Origin: Chitinivibrionia bacterium
GTDB lineage: Bacteria > Krumholzibacteriota > Krumholzibacteriia > WVZY01
DNA length: 9,207 nucleotides
Assembly (NCBI GenBank): GCA_016208665.1
Contig: JACQXT010000161.1
Coordinates: 1 to 9,207, forward strand
Reading direction: 5' to 3'
The notes beneath the pieces are model-generated. The model was not told where the DNA came from, searched no databases, and worked only from the letters and a program-made list of their open reading frames with translations. Both the position numbers and the translations under genes were made by a program. This document shows, in pieces, positions 1 to 6,340 of this stretch. Every line of letters starts with the position of its first letter. Position 1 is the first letter of the stretch.

Positions 1-1028
1 CGCTGGGTGCGATGGTGCAGGGATGCCAGCGATTCGATCCCGCAGTCTCCATCAGGGGAGTCGTCCTCAACCGCATAGCCGGATCCAGGCACGAAACGAT
101 TCTGCGGGACGTCATTGCCGATTACTGCGGCATCCCCGTCCTGGGAGCGATTCCTCGGCTTCCCGCGTCTCATTTCCCCGAACGCCATCTCGGCCTGGTG
201 CCGCCCGAAGAGCACGGCACGGTGGATGAGGCGGTTGCGACCGCCGCCGCCGCCGCCGAACGCTATCTCAACCTGGATGAAATCGCGGGCATCGCCCGGT
301 CGGCGGCGCCGCTCGATGTCTCGGATGCCGGCGGCGTCCGGCCGTCAGGCGGAGATGCTCCCGGCGCGCCGTCTCCCCGCGTCCGCATCGGCGTCTTTCG
401 CGACGAAGCGTTTTCATTTTACTATCCGGAGAATCTCGAAGCGCTCGAGCGGGCGGGCGCCGAACTGATCGTATCGTCCCCCCTTCGCGACACGCACATT
501 CCCGAGGTGGATGCAATCTACATCGGCGGCGGATTCCCGGAGACGTTCGCCGAGGCGCTCGCGGCCAATGTCCCGTTCCGCCGCGCCGTCGCGGCGGCGG
601 TCGAGGCCGGCATGCCGGTGTATGCCGAGTGCGCCGGCGCGATGTATCTGGGAGAGAAATTGGTTGTCGGCGGCGAGAGTTACCCCATGGCGGGCGCGCT
701 TCCGGTCGTGTTCGGCTTCGAGAAGCGGCCGCAGGGACACGGCTACGCCGCCGTCGAGGCGGTTGCGCCCAATCCGTTTTTTCGGCTTGGGGCGCGCATC
801 CGCGGGCACGAGCTTCACTATTCGCGCGTGCTCGCTATGGACGAGCGGAGCGTATCGTTCGCGTTCAAGATTCTTCGGGGGCAGGGGGTGGACGGGAAGA
901 GCGACGGCATCTGCCGCAAGAACACGCTGGCCTCGTATTGCCATATCCACGCGCTCGGCACGAGAGGCTGGGCGGCATCCATGGTGGAAGCGGGGGAATC
1001 CTACAAGCGCACTGCGGGACGGACATGA
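1..1028 (+). CDS. dsrN: DsrN-like siroheme amidase (CobB/CbiA family), 5' truncated
   Basis: This is the C-terminal part of a cobyrinate a,c-diamide synthase-family protein. The frame is open to the left edge, so the P-loop N-terminal portion (roughly 100-130 residues by family length) lies outside the window. The first visible residues, LGAMVQGCQRFDP then GVVLNR, GIPVLGAIPR and PERHLGLVP, are typical of the CobB/CbiA synthetase domain. An Ala/Pro-rich linker (about 240-370) leads to a class I glutamine amidotransferase domain. In it, IGGGFPE precedes the nucleophile motif YAECAGAMYLG (Cys codon 630-632); GHELHYSR (His codons 807 and 816) and a late CHIH (939-950) follow. Such enzymes transfer glutamine amide nitrogen to tetrapyrrole carboxylates. 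In dsr clusters the homologue DsrN amidates the siroheme of dissimilatory sulfite reductase. The DsrN assignment is inferred from the neighbouring dsrC and apr/qmo genes; a true cobalamin-pathway CobB is the alternative. Confidence 0.8.
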   Translation, partial: LGAMVQGCQRFDPAVSIRGVVLNRIAGSRHETILRDVIADYCGIPVLGAIPRLPASHFPERHLGLVPPEEHGTVDEAVATAAAAAERYLNLDEIAGIARSAAPLDVSDAGGVRPSGGDAPGAPSPRVRIGVFRDEAFSFYYPENLEALERAGAELIVSSPLRDTHIPEVDAIYIGGGFPETFAEALAANVPFRRAVAAAVEAGMPVYAECAGAMYLGEKLVVGGESYPMAGALPVVFGFEKRPQGHGYAAVEAVAPNPFFRLGARIRGHELHYSRVLAMDERSVSFAFKILRGQGVDGKSDGICRKNTLASYCHIHALGTRGWAASMVEAGESYKRTAGRT

Positions 1029-1035
1029 TGCGCGC

Positions 1036-1060
1036 CGGCGCGGGCTTTCCGCCCGCGCCG
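1036..1060. terminator. GC-rich hairpin between convergent dsrN and dsrC, possible bidirectional terminator
   Basis: A perfect 10-bp inverted repeat, CGGCGCGGGC at 1036-1045 and GCCCGCGCCG at 1051-1060, flanks a 5-base loop. It begins 8 bases after the dsrN stop and lies 41 bases beyond the dsrC stop. There is no run of T on either exit side, so it does not meet the usual rule for an intrinsic terminator. The position between two convergent gene ends is the main argument for a termination or 3'-end protection role. Confidence 0.4.
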
Positions 1061-1100
1061 CACTCGTGCGCGATCATGATATTCGAAAGAAATATTCCGA

Positions 1101-1418
1101 CTACACGCAGCCGGTCGGTTTCGGAAGGCCCGCCACTTTGCAGGCTCCCTTCGCCGGGCCGCTCGGGAAGAGCTCGTAGATTCTCTTCAGTGGGAAGCCG
1201 GTCTGCTTGCACAGCTTTCTGATCATAGGGGCCATGTTGAACTCGAGATAGTACTCGCGGAGGTAGTTTACGACTTTCCAGTGTTCCTCTGTCAGGTCCG
1301 AAACGCCCTCGGTTTCCGCGAGCGATTTTGCCACCGCTTGATCCCACGCATCGGGATCCTGAATGAAACCGTCCTCATCAATATCGAGCTGTTTGCCGCC
1401 AAGAGTGACCAATGCCAT
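1101..1418 (-). CDS. dsrC: DsrC, sulfur-carrier protein of dissimilatory sulfite reduction
   Basis: This 105-residue protein has the usual DsrC/TusE length and fold signature. The N-terminus MALVTLGGKQLDIDEDGFI, the central LTEEHWKVVNYLREYY and the C-terminal arm GLPKPTGCV are all family-typical. Both redox cysteines of genuine DsrC are present: Cys93 and the penultimate Cys104, separated by ten residues, in the flexible arm that enters the DsrAB active site. TusE-type and regulatory paralogues usually lack Cys93, so this is the functional form that carries the sulfite-derived sulfur as a trisulfide to DsrMK. There is a third cysteine at residue 70. The start at 1418 is chosen over an upstream in-frame start at 1454 because AAGGAGA (plus-strand 1425-1431) is well placed before it and the protein then begins at the family N-terminus. 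The gene converges on dsrN and diverges from rex. Confidence 0.96.
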   Translation of the reverse strand: MALVTLGGKQLDIDEDGFIQDPDAWDQAVAKSLAETEGVSDLTEEHWKVVNYLREYYLEFNMAPMIRKLCKQTGFPLKRIYELFPSGPAKGACKVAGLPKPTGCV

Positions 1419-1522
1419 TGCCTGTCTCCTTATGTTCTTCGCGCCTGTGCGCACCCGTCTATGAAACGCGCCCTCCGCGTGTGACTGAAGCCGTGCCGGG
1501 AGGGCCCGCCGAAGACCGCGAT

Positions 1523-1564
1523 ACCGCTACCGAACACCCCGGGGGGTGCGTGTACCGGTGCGGT
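1523..1564 (-). promoter_or_regulatory. Stem-loop near the 5' end of the dsrC mRNA leader
   Basis: Plus-strand 1523-1532 (ACCGCTACCG) is complementary to 1556-1564 (CGGTGCGGT), giving nine base pairs with one bulged base. A smaller CACC/GGTG stem (1535-1538 with 1545-1548) sits inside the loop. With transcription predicted to start near 1583, this structure would lie about 20 bases into a leader of about 165 bases. A role in transcript stability or leader regulation is only inference; it does not match a riboswitch I recognise. Confidence 0.35.
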
Positions 1565-1581
1565 CGCTCTGCTCGTTAATA

Positions 1582-1599
1582 TCGTTGATATTTTAACAA
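1582..1599. promoter_or_regulatory. Candidate Rex operator overlapping the dsrC -10
   Basis: The 18-base string TCGTTGATATTTTAACAA fits the Rex-type operator TTGTTAA-N4-TTAACAA, with the right half matching 7/7 and the left half 5/7. It covers the whole predicted -10 of the dsrC promoter, so binding would block RNA polymerase. A gene for a Rex protein starts under 300 bases away. The match was made by eye and the exact Rex consensus of this lineage is unknown. Confidence 0.5.
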
Positions 1600-1617
1600 A
1601 AAAAATTATTCTGTCAA
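1590..1617 (-). promoter_or_regulatory. Sigma70-like promoter of dsrC
   Basis: On the minus strand, TTGACA (plus-strand 1612-1617, 6/6 match to the -35 consensus) is followed after 16 bases by TAAAAT (1590-1595, 5/6 match to the -10). The spacer contains a run of eight T. Predicted transcription start is near 1583, giving dsrC a leader of about 165 bases. Confidence 0.7.
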
Positions 1618-1686
1618 GCCCCCGATTAGAAGTCGTCGAGCAAGCGGCCTGGCCGCCGTGTTCGCCAGAGAGAGGCAACCAGGCTG

Positions 1687-1711
1687 TAACTGTTTATAAT
1701 ATAATCAGTTA
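1687..1711. repeat. AT-rich inverted repeat with TATAAT core
   Basis: TAACTG (1687-1692) and CAGTTA (1706-1711) are perfect inverted arms around a 13-base all-AT centre. The centre holds two overlapping TATAAT hexamers (1695-1700 and 1700-1705). No acceptable -35 lies 16-18 bases upstream on the plus strand, so it is not called as a promoter. It could be an operator for an unidentified regulator or an activator-dependent promoter. Confidence 0.35.
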
Positions 1712-1803
1712 AAGCATATCCCGTCCTGGGCGGATAATGCCCGTGAGGTGGGTCCGAAAATGTCTAAAATAGCAAAAAACCGTTAAAAAATTGCGTTAAG
1801 GAC

Positions 1804-1832
1804 TTGACGACAACCACTGCATGGTCTATGAT
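1804..1832 (+). promoter_or_regulatory. Sigma70-like promoter of rex-aprBA
   Basis: TTGACG (1804-1809, 5/6) and TATGAT (1827-1832, 5/6) are separated by exactly 17 bases, with an A-rich tract just upstream. Transcription would start near 1839, about 37 bases before the rex ATG. This also argues against the longer rex reading frame that would begin inside the -35 element. Confidence 0.65.
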
Positions 1833-1875
1833 GATGCTCCTGTCCCGGATGTGGGAGAATGAGGGAAAAGGCAAC

Positions 1876-2532
1876 ATGGATGATCGGGCTCCTATACCCA
1901 TTCCAGTCATACGGCGGTTATCGCACTACCTCCAGCATGTTCGCGTGCAGATAGAACTCGGGAGGGAATGGATATCCTCGCTTGAACTCGCCGAAGCCCT
2001 TGAAGTGACCAGCTCGACGGTCCGCCAGGATCTATCGTGGCTCGACATCAGCGGCACTGCGAAACGCGGTTACAAAACCGTGGATCTCGAAGCATCCATT
2101 CTCCAGCTGATCGGGAAGGATCGGGCCAGCAACATTGTCATCGTAGGCGCCGGTAATCTGGGCCGGGCGCTGTCGCAACACGAGGAGTTCAGCCGGCAGG
2201 GATTTGTCATCATCGGATTGTTCGATTCGAGCAATCGGGTCATCGGCAAGAAAGTCGGCAAGCTCGTCGTGCAAAGCGTTGATGATCTTCCACAGGTGGT
2301 GCAGGAGAAAAACATCGAGATCGGTGTCATCTCCGTGCCCGCCAAAGCGGCCCAGGCGGTAGCCGATCAATTAGTGTCCGCCGGCGTGCAGGGACTCTTG
2401 AACATGTCATGCGCGCACGTGCGGGCGCCAAACGGTGTTTCAGTCGTTGAAGCACGTATGTTTTCAAGCCTGAGTCTGCTCTCCTACGCGATCAAAGCGA
2501 GGAAGGCGCACGGCAGTGAAAAAGGAAGGTGA
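1876..2532 (+). CDS. rex: Redox-sensing transcriptional repressor Rex
   Basis: A 218-residue protein of normal Rex length. The N-terminal winged-helix domain (about 1-80) shows IPVIRRLSHYL, the recognition-helix region SSLELAEALEVTSSTVRQDL (35-53) and KRGY (63-66). A Rossmann domain follows, with VGAGNLGRAL (glycine motif 91-96), IIGLFDSS, EIGVISVPA and the family-typical GVQGLLNMSCAHVRAPNGV. Rex proteins bind operators at low NADH/NAD+ and leave them when NADH rises; in Desulfovibrio Rex is known to control sulfate-reduction and energy genes. The ATG at 1876 is chosen because it lies downstream of a good promoter and has AAGG/GAGGG just before it. The stop is only 2 bases before aprB, so rex and aprBA are very likely one transcript. 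Confidence 0.93.
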   Translation: MDDRAPIPIPVIRRLSHYLQHVRVQIELGREWISSLELAEALEVTSSTVRQDLSWLDISGTAKRGYKTVDLEASILQLIGKDRASNIVIVGAGNLGRALSQHEEFSRQGFVIIGLFDSSNRVIGKKVGKLVVQSVDDLPQVVQEKNIEIGVISVPAKAAQAVADQLVSAGVQGLLNMSCAHVRAPNGVSVVEARMFSSLSLLSYAIKARKAHGSEKGR

Positions 2533-2534
2533 CC

Positions 2535-3008
2535 ATGCCAAGTTTCGTGATCAAGGACAAGTGTGACGGGTGCAAGGCCCTCGATAAGACAGCCTGCCAG
2601 CACATTTGCCCGAATGACCTGATGGTGCTCGATAAGAACACCATGAAAGCGTTCAACCAGGATCCGTCGATGTGTTGGGAATGCTACAGCTGCGTGAAAA
2701 TCTGCCCGACACAGGCAATCGAAGTGCGCGGCTACGCGGACTTCGTGCCCATGGGCGCGAGCGTCACGGCGATGAGAAGCTCCGAAGACATTCTGTGGAC
2801 CGTGCAGTTCCGCAACAAGGAGATCAAGCCGAAACGCTTCAAGTTCCCCATCCGCAGAGGCGTGGCCGAAGGCCAGGCGAAGGCGTTTGACCATTATCCG
2901 ACGGGCGACGACGATCTGAAGAGCCCGACGTTGATGAGCGAGCCGGCCGGCTTGAATACCGAACGGGGTAAGGTCAAGTTCGACAAGGTTCCGACACTCG
3001 GGAAGTAA
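2535..3008 (+). CDS. aprB: Adenylylsulfate (APS) reductase beta subunit
   Basis: This 157-residue ferredoxin-like subunit passes electrons through two [4Fe-4S] clusters to the FAD of AprA. The cluster ligands are visible as C10, C13, C21, C25-Pro and C47, C50, C53, C57-Pro, in the motifs KCDGCKALDKTACQHICPNDL and CWECYSCVKICP; the former has the longer spacing seen in AprB. Trp48 next to the second cluster is characteristic. YADFVPMGASV and RFKFPIR match the family, and the long C-terminal tail (about 110-157) is the part that wraps around AprA in known structures. The ATG at 2535 is chosen over the GTG at 2529, which lies in the Shine-Dalgarno stretch AAAGGAAGG. The enzyme is cytoplasmic. 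Confidence 0.97.
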   Translation: MPSFVIKDKCDGCKALDKTACQHICPNDLMVLDKNTMKAFNQDPSMCWECYSCVKICPTQAIEVRGYADFVPMGASVTAMRSSEDILWTVQFRNKEIKPKRFKFPIRRGVAEGQAKAFDHYPTGDDDLKSPTLMSEPAGLNTERGKVKFDKVPTLGK

Positions 3009-3071
3009 GACGCGAGCACGGTATCGGAATAGTTGTCTCATTCAGAGGAACTTCTAAGGAGAGGTACTACA

Positions 3072-4967
3072 ATGGCAGATTTCGAAGTCAAAACAGTTGA
3101 GACGGATCTGCTGATCTGCGGCGGCGGCATGGCTGCTTGCGGCGCGGCGGTGGAAGCGTCTTACTGGGCCAAGAAAAAAGGATTGAAGGTAGCGCTGGTC
3201 GACAAGGCGGCCATGGACCGCTCGGGCGCGGTTGCGATGGGTCTCTCGGCCATCAACCAGTATGTGGATCTCAACAGCGGAAACAACACGCTGCAGGACT
3301 ACATGGATTACGTACGGAACGACCTGATGGGCATCACGCGCGAAGACGTCGTTGCCAATATCGCCCGCCACGTGGACTCGACGGTGCACCTGTTCGAGAA
3401 ATGGGGCCTCCCGATCTGGAAAGACCAGGACGGCAACTACGTGCACGAGGGCCGCTGGCAGCTCATGATCAACGGCGAGTCGTACAAGGTAATCGTCGCC
3501 GAAGCCGCGAAAAACGCTCTCGCGGCTGCGAACGCGCAGATCTTCGAGCGCGTCTTCATCACGCACCCGATCGTAAAAGACGGCAAGTGCATGGGCGCGG
3601 TCGGATTCAACGTAAGAGAAAACAAGGTATACGTGTTCAAGGCCAAGGCGACCCTGGTCGCCATGGGCGGCGCCGTTCACGTGTTCAAACCGCGTTCGAC
3701 CGGCGAAGGATTCGGCCGTTCGTGGTATCCGCCGTTCAACTCCGGCGCGAGCGCGTTCTTCACCATCTACGGCGGCGCAGAAATGACCTGCCAGGAAGTC
3801 CGGTTCATACCGGTCCGTTTCAAGGACGCATACGGCCCCGTCGGCGCGTGGTTCCTCCTGTTCAAGTCGGTTGCGACCAACGCACGGAACGAGAACTACA
3901 TGCAGACCAACGCGGCGGAGCTGGAAAAATGGGTTCCGTACGGCAAGGTCAAGCCGGTGCCCGCGAACCTGCGCAACTGGCTCATGATGCTCGACGTGAT
4001 GGACGGCAAGAGCCCGATCTACATGCAGACCGCGGACGCGATCAAGAAGATCGCCGACCAGGCTCCGGACGAGAAGGCCGCCAAGAAGAAACTGAAAGAG
4101 CTCGAAGCCGAGGCGTGGGAAGACTTCCTCGACATGACGATTTCCCAGGCCATCCTGTGGGCCGCGACGAACGTCGAGCCCGAGGTGAAGGCATCCGAGA
4201 TCATGGCGTGCGATCCGTACTTCATCGGTTCGCACTCGGGCGCTTCGGGCGCGTGGGTTTCCGGGCCTGAGGATCTCCAGAACAGCGACACCAAGGGCGA
4301 GTACTTCTGGGGTTACCCCAACATGACGACCGTCCAGGGAATGTTCGCGGCGGGAGACGCCTCGGGAGCCTCGAGCCACAAGTTCTCCTCCGGTTCGCAT
4401 GCCGAGGGCAGAATCGCCGCCAAAGCGGCGATCTCCTACATCGTGGACCACAACGAGGCGCCGAAGGTCGATCAGGCTCAGGTGGACGCCCTGAAGGCGG
4501 CCGTCCTGAAACCGATCGAAACGTTCGAGAAGTTCAAAGACGCGACCACCGATCCGGAGGTCAACCCGAACTACATCCGTGCGAAACAGTACATGTATCG
4601 TCTGCAGAAGATCATGGACGAGTACGCCGGAGGCGTTTCGAGCCAGTTCAAGACCAGCGACAGGCTTCTGGAGAAAGGTCTCGAGCTGTTGGCCTTCCTG
4701 AAGGAAGACGCGGAAAATCTGGCCGCAGGGAACCTGCATGAACTGATGCGCGCCTGGGAAAGCGTCCATCGCACGTTCCAGGCCGAGGCCCATATGCGCT
4801 CCATCCTCTTCCGCGAGGAAACGCGCTGGCCGGGCTACTACTTCCGGGCCGACAAGCCGAGCATGGACAACAAAAACTGGCTTGCCTTCTGCAACTGCGT
4901 GTACAACAAAGACACGAATGAGTGGAAGATGATGAAAAAGCCCGTGAAGTACCTGTCGAAGTTGTAA
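3072..4967 (+). CDS. aprA: Adenylylsulfate (APS) reductase alpha subunit
   Basis: This 631-residue FAD protein catalyses the two-electron reduction of APS to sulfite and AMP. It has the fumarate-reductase-type FAD fold: LLICGGGMAACGAA at the N-terminus, VDKAAMDRSGAVAMGLSAIN, then GRWQLMINGESYK. Active-site elements recognisable from known AprA structures include Trp218 in SWYPPFN, Arg249 in VRFKDAYGPVGAWF and His388 in GSHSGASGAWVSGPED. The region GEGFGRSWYPPFNSGASAFF resembles the sulfate-reducer type of AprA. The C-terminus ends in CNCVYNKDTNEWKMMKKP. The ATG at 3072 follows AAGGAGAGG (3056-3064) and gives the usual N-terminus; an extension to 3033 lacks support. It lies 63 bases after aprB and is followed by a strong hairpin. 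Confidence 0.97.
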   Translation: MADFEVKTVETDLLICGGGMAACGAAVEASYWAKKKGLKVALVDKAAMDRSGAVAMGLSAINQYVDLNSGNNTLQDYMDYVRNDLMGITREDVVANIARHVDSTVHLFEKWGLPIWKDQDGNYVHEGRWQLMINGESYKVIVAEAAKNALAAANAQIFERVFITHPIVKDGKCMGAVGFNVRENKVYVFKAKATLVAMGGAVHVFKPRSTGEGFGRSWYPPFNSGASAFFTIYGGAEMTCQEVRFIPVRFKDAYGPVGAWFLLFKSVATNARNENYMQTNAAELEKWVPYGKVKPVPANLRNWLMMLDVMDGKSPIYMQTADAIKKIADQAPDEKAAKKKLKELEAEAWEDFLDMTISQAILWAATNVEPEVKASEIMACDPYFIGSHSGASGAWVSGPEDLQNSDTKGEYFWGYPNMTTVQGMFAAGDASGASSHKFSSGSHAEGRIAAKAAISYIVDHNEAPKVDQAQVDALKAAVLKPIETFEKFKDATTDPEVNPNYIRAKQYMYRLQKIMDEYAGGVSSQFKTSDRLLEKGLELLAFLKEDAENLAAGNLHELMRAWESVHRTFQAEAHMRSILFREETRWPGYYFRADKPSMDNKNWLAFCNCVYNKDTNEWKMMKKPVKYLSKL

Positions 4968-4984
4968 GAACTCGCGAGTACGTG

Positions 4985-5022
4985 GGGAATTCCGGGCGCC
5001 GCTCGAAGGCGCCCGGATTCCC
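4985..5022 (+). terminator. Strong hairpin after aprA, possible partial terminator or mRNA stabiliser
   Basis: TCCGGGCGCC (4991-5000) pairs perfectly with GGCGCCCGGA (5008-5017) over a 7-base loop. The stem continues as GGGAA/TTCCC (4985-4989 with 5018-5022) across one bulged T, making 15 pairs. There is no T-run directly after it; CCTTTTG comes about 12 bases later. A second, weaker pair of arms, CGCCTTT (5032-5038) and AAAGGCG (5057-5063), follows. The site would let aprBA mRNA outnumber the downstream genes, either by attenuation or by 3'-end protection. Confidence 0.5.
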
Positions 5023-5138
5023 GGCTCTCACCGCCTTTTGATCTTCCGTGTCCGCGAAAGGCGCTTTATCGTATGCCGTTGCGGTTTGACCGGCTCCCTG
5101 TCCGGTCCGCAGAGCCGCTCGTGCAATCAAGGAATTCG

Positions 5139-5423
5139 ATGGCCGATATCCCGAAAACCTGTCCGCGGTGCGGTTCCCGCCTTAAGAAATGGCTCGTTCC
5201 CGAAGAAGCGACGTGGGAAGAGGAGTACTTCTACGTTTGTTTCAACGACGATTGCCCCTACTACCGGAACGGCTGGACCTGGATGAGGAGTCAGTTCAAT
5301 CAGGAGGCGTCCTACCGGTACGCGATCAATCCTACCACGGGAACCTGTTTGCCGCTTCCCGTGTGGTCCGACTCCGCGACGCGGGAAATGATCGTGGAGG
5401 ACGAAGAAGGAGGCGACGCATGA
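5139..5423 (+). CDS. Small zinc-ribbon protein between aprA and qmoA
   Basis: A 94-residue protein of unknown function. The N-terminal half has two cysteine pairs, C8-x2-C11 (TCPRCGSRL) and C34-x4-C39 (VCFNDDCPYY), the arrangement of an Ogr/Delta-like zinc ribbon. Aromatic residues (Tyr, Trp) cluster around the second pair. The C-terminal part has a YRYAINPTTGTCLPLPVW segment and an acidic tail (VEDEEGGDA). No signal peptide or membrane segment is visible. The start at 5139 follows AAGGA with normal spacing; an upstream ATG at 5073 has no ribosome site and adds residues unlike the family. The stop overlaps the next start by 4 bases. Its place within the apr-qmo run suggests a role in expression, assembly or stability of APS reductase or Qmo, but no function can be read from the sequence. 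Confidence 0.85.
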   Translation: MADIPKTCPRCGSRLKKWLVPEEATWEEEYFYVCFNDDCPYYRNGWTWMRSQFNQEASYRYAINPTTGTCLPLPVWSDSATREMIVEDEEGGDA

Positions 5424-6340
5424 GCGGCGGCGGAAGCAACGGCACCGGAGGCGCGGAACGCCCGATATACGGCACAAATTCGCGCGACATGCTGCAGGAA
5501 AAGATATTGAAGGAATACCCCCGGCTCGGGCCGGACGACCGGTTCACGTTCGCCTGCCATCCGGGTGTTTCGTGCTACAACAAGTGCTGCGGCGACGTGA
5601 ACATCTTCCTGATGCCCTACGACGTGCTTCGCATGAAGAAACGCCTCGGGATGGCGTCGGGCGATTTCCTCGAGAAATACGTCCTCCTGCCCGTCCAGAA
5701 GGACATGAAGACCCCCGTCGTCATGCTGCGCATGAACGACGACGAGGCGAAATCGTGTCCCTTCCTCGCGCCCGGCGGGTGCGGCATCTACTCGGACCGG
5801 CCCTGGCCCTGCCGGATGTATCCGTTGGGGCTGGCCGCACAAAAGGACACGCCGGACGGATGGCGCGGCGAGCGGTTCTATTTTCTTCTGCAGGAGGATG
5901 TGTGCAAGGGGTTCGGCGAGGCGAAGGAATGGACGGTTCGCGAGTGGCTGGACAACCAGGGAATCGACGAGTACGACGAGTGGGGAGAGGCATTCAAGGA
6001 ATTAACGCTTCACAAATTTTTCGAAGACGGCGGCATCCTTTCCCCGCAAAAAATGCACATGTTTTACACGGCGTGCTACGACGTTGACGCATTCCGGCGT
6101 TTCGTGTTCGAGAGCACGCTCTTCAAGCGGTACGAAGTGGACGAGGATTTTATCGATGAGATGCGCTACAGCGAGGAAGCCCTTCTGCGATTTGCATTCC
6201 TGTGGCTTCGATTCAGCCTGTTCGGGGAGAAAACGGTGAAGGCGAAAGAAGGCGTGCTGGAAGCGTACAAAGGGACTCTCGACAAGAAGAAGATATTCGG
6301 CGCTCAGAAGACCGGGGATCCTGAAGAGGAGAAACAATGA
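5420..6340 (+). CDS. YkgJ-family cysteine-cluster protein (CxxxCC, metal-binding)
   Basis: A 306-residue protein whose first half matches the YkgJ/Fliw-type zinc- or iron-chelating cysteine family. Visible cysteines are C46 and C52, C56, C57 (CHPGVSCYNKCCGDV), then C113 and C121 in SCPFLAPGGCGIYSDRPWPCRMYPLG with C131, and C162 (EDVCKGF); RPWPCRMYPL is the family hallmark. The second half (about 170-306) is charged, probably helical and not recognised. The N-terminus MSGGGSNGTGG is a flexible Gly/Ser/Asn stretch. The start at 5420 is set by a strong AAGGAGG (5407-5413) and by the ATGA overlap with the zinc-ribbon gene. Its stop overlaps the qmoA start by ATGA as well. Members are often suspected of metal delivery or iron-sulfur maturation, but the biochemical role is not established. 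Confidence 0.85.
   Translation: MSGGGSNGTGGAERPIYGTNSRDMLQEKILKEYPRLGPDDRFTFACHPGVSCYNKCCGDVNIFLMPYDVLRMKKRLGMASGDFLEKYVLLPVQKDMKTPVVMLRMNDDEAKSCPFLAPGGCGIYSDRPWPCRMYPLGLAAQKDTPDGWRGERFYFLLQEDVCKGFGEAKEWTVREWLDNQGIDEYDEWGEAFKELTLHKFFEDGGILSPQKMHMFYTACYDVDAFRRFVFESTLFKRYEVDEDFIDEMRYSEEALLRFAFLWLRFSLFGEKTVKAKEGVLEAYKGTLDKKKIFGAQKTGDPEEEKQ

Larger units (their letters stand above)
1419..1875. other. Divergent control region between dsrC and rex (no gene)
   Basis: This 457-base stretch has no credible coding region. From left to right it holds the dsrC leader with a stem-loop (1523-1564), a Rex-like site (1582-1599) overlapping the dsrC promoter (1590-1617), an AT-rich inverted repeat (1687-1711), an A-rich tract (about 1756-1800) that could act as an UP element, and the rex promoter (1804-1832) with its short leader. 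CGTTAA occurs twice, at 1781-1786 and 1794-1799, just upstream of the rex -35. Confidence 0.7.

Noticed and set aside
241..258. Run of six CCG triplets in dsrN as a possible unstable repeat
   Set aside because: It encodes a short Ala run in a linker-side helix of a GC-rich gene, stays in frame and is too short to argue for phase variation.
1036..1060. Hairpin after dsrN as a confident intrinsic terminator
   Set aside because: Neither strand has a T-run after the stem, so it is kept only as a low-confidence terminator.
1430..1678. 82-codon minus-strand frame upstream of dsrC
   Set aside because: It spans the predicted dsrC promoter and leader, lacks a ribosome site and has no recognisable protein motif.
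1691..1705. TATAAT hexamers at 1695-1705 as an additional rex promoter
   Set aside because: No -35-like hexamer lies at a usable distance and the extended -10 TG is one base out of place; retained only as an inverted repeat.
1804..1875. N-terminal extension of Rex from a TTG at 1804
   Set aside because: The extension lies over a TTGACG-17-TATGAT promoter and adds residues unlike Rex; the ATG at 1876 has a ribosome site and gives the family length.
3054..4793. 579-codon open frame on the minus strand opposite aprA
   Set aside because: It lies wholly antisense to aprA, has Arg/His/Val-rich composition and no family motif. Long antisense frames are expected opposite GC-rich genes with strong third-position bias.
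5073..5138. Longer start for the zinc-ribbon gene at 5073
   Set aside because: No Shine-Dalgarno sequence precedes it and the extra residues are basic and unlike the rest; AAGGA before 5139 supports the shorter form.
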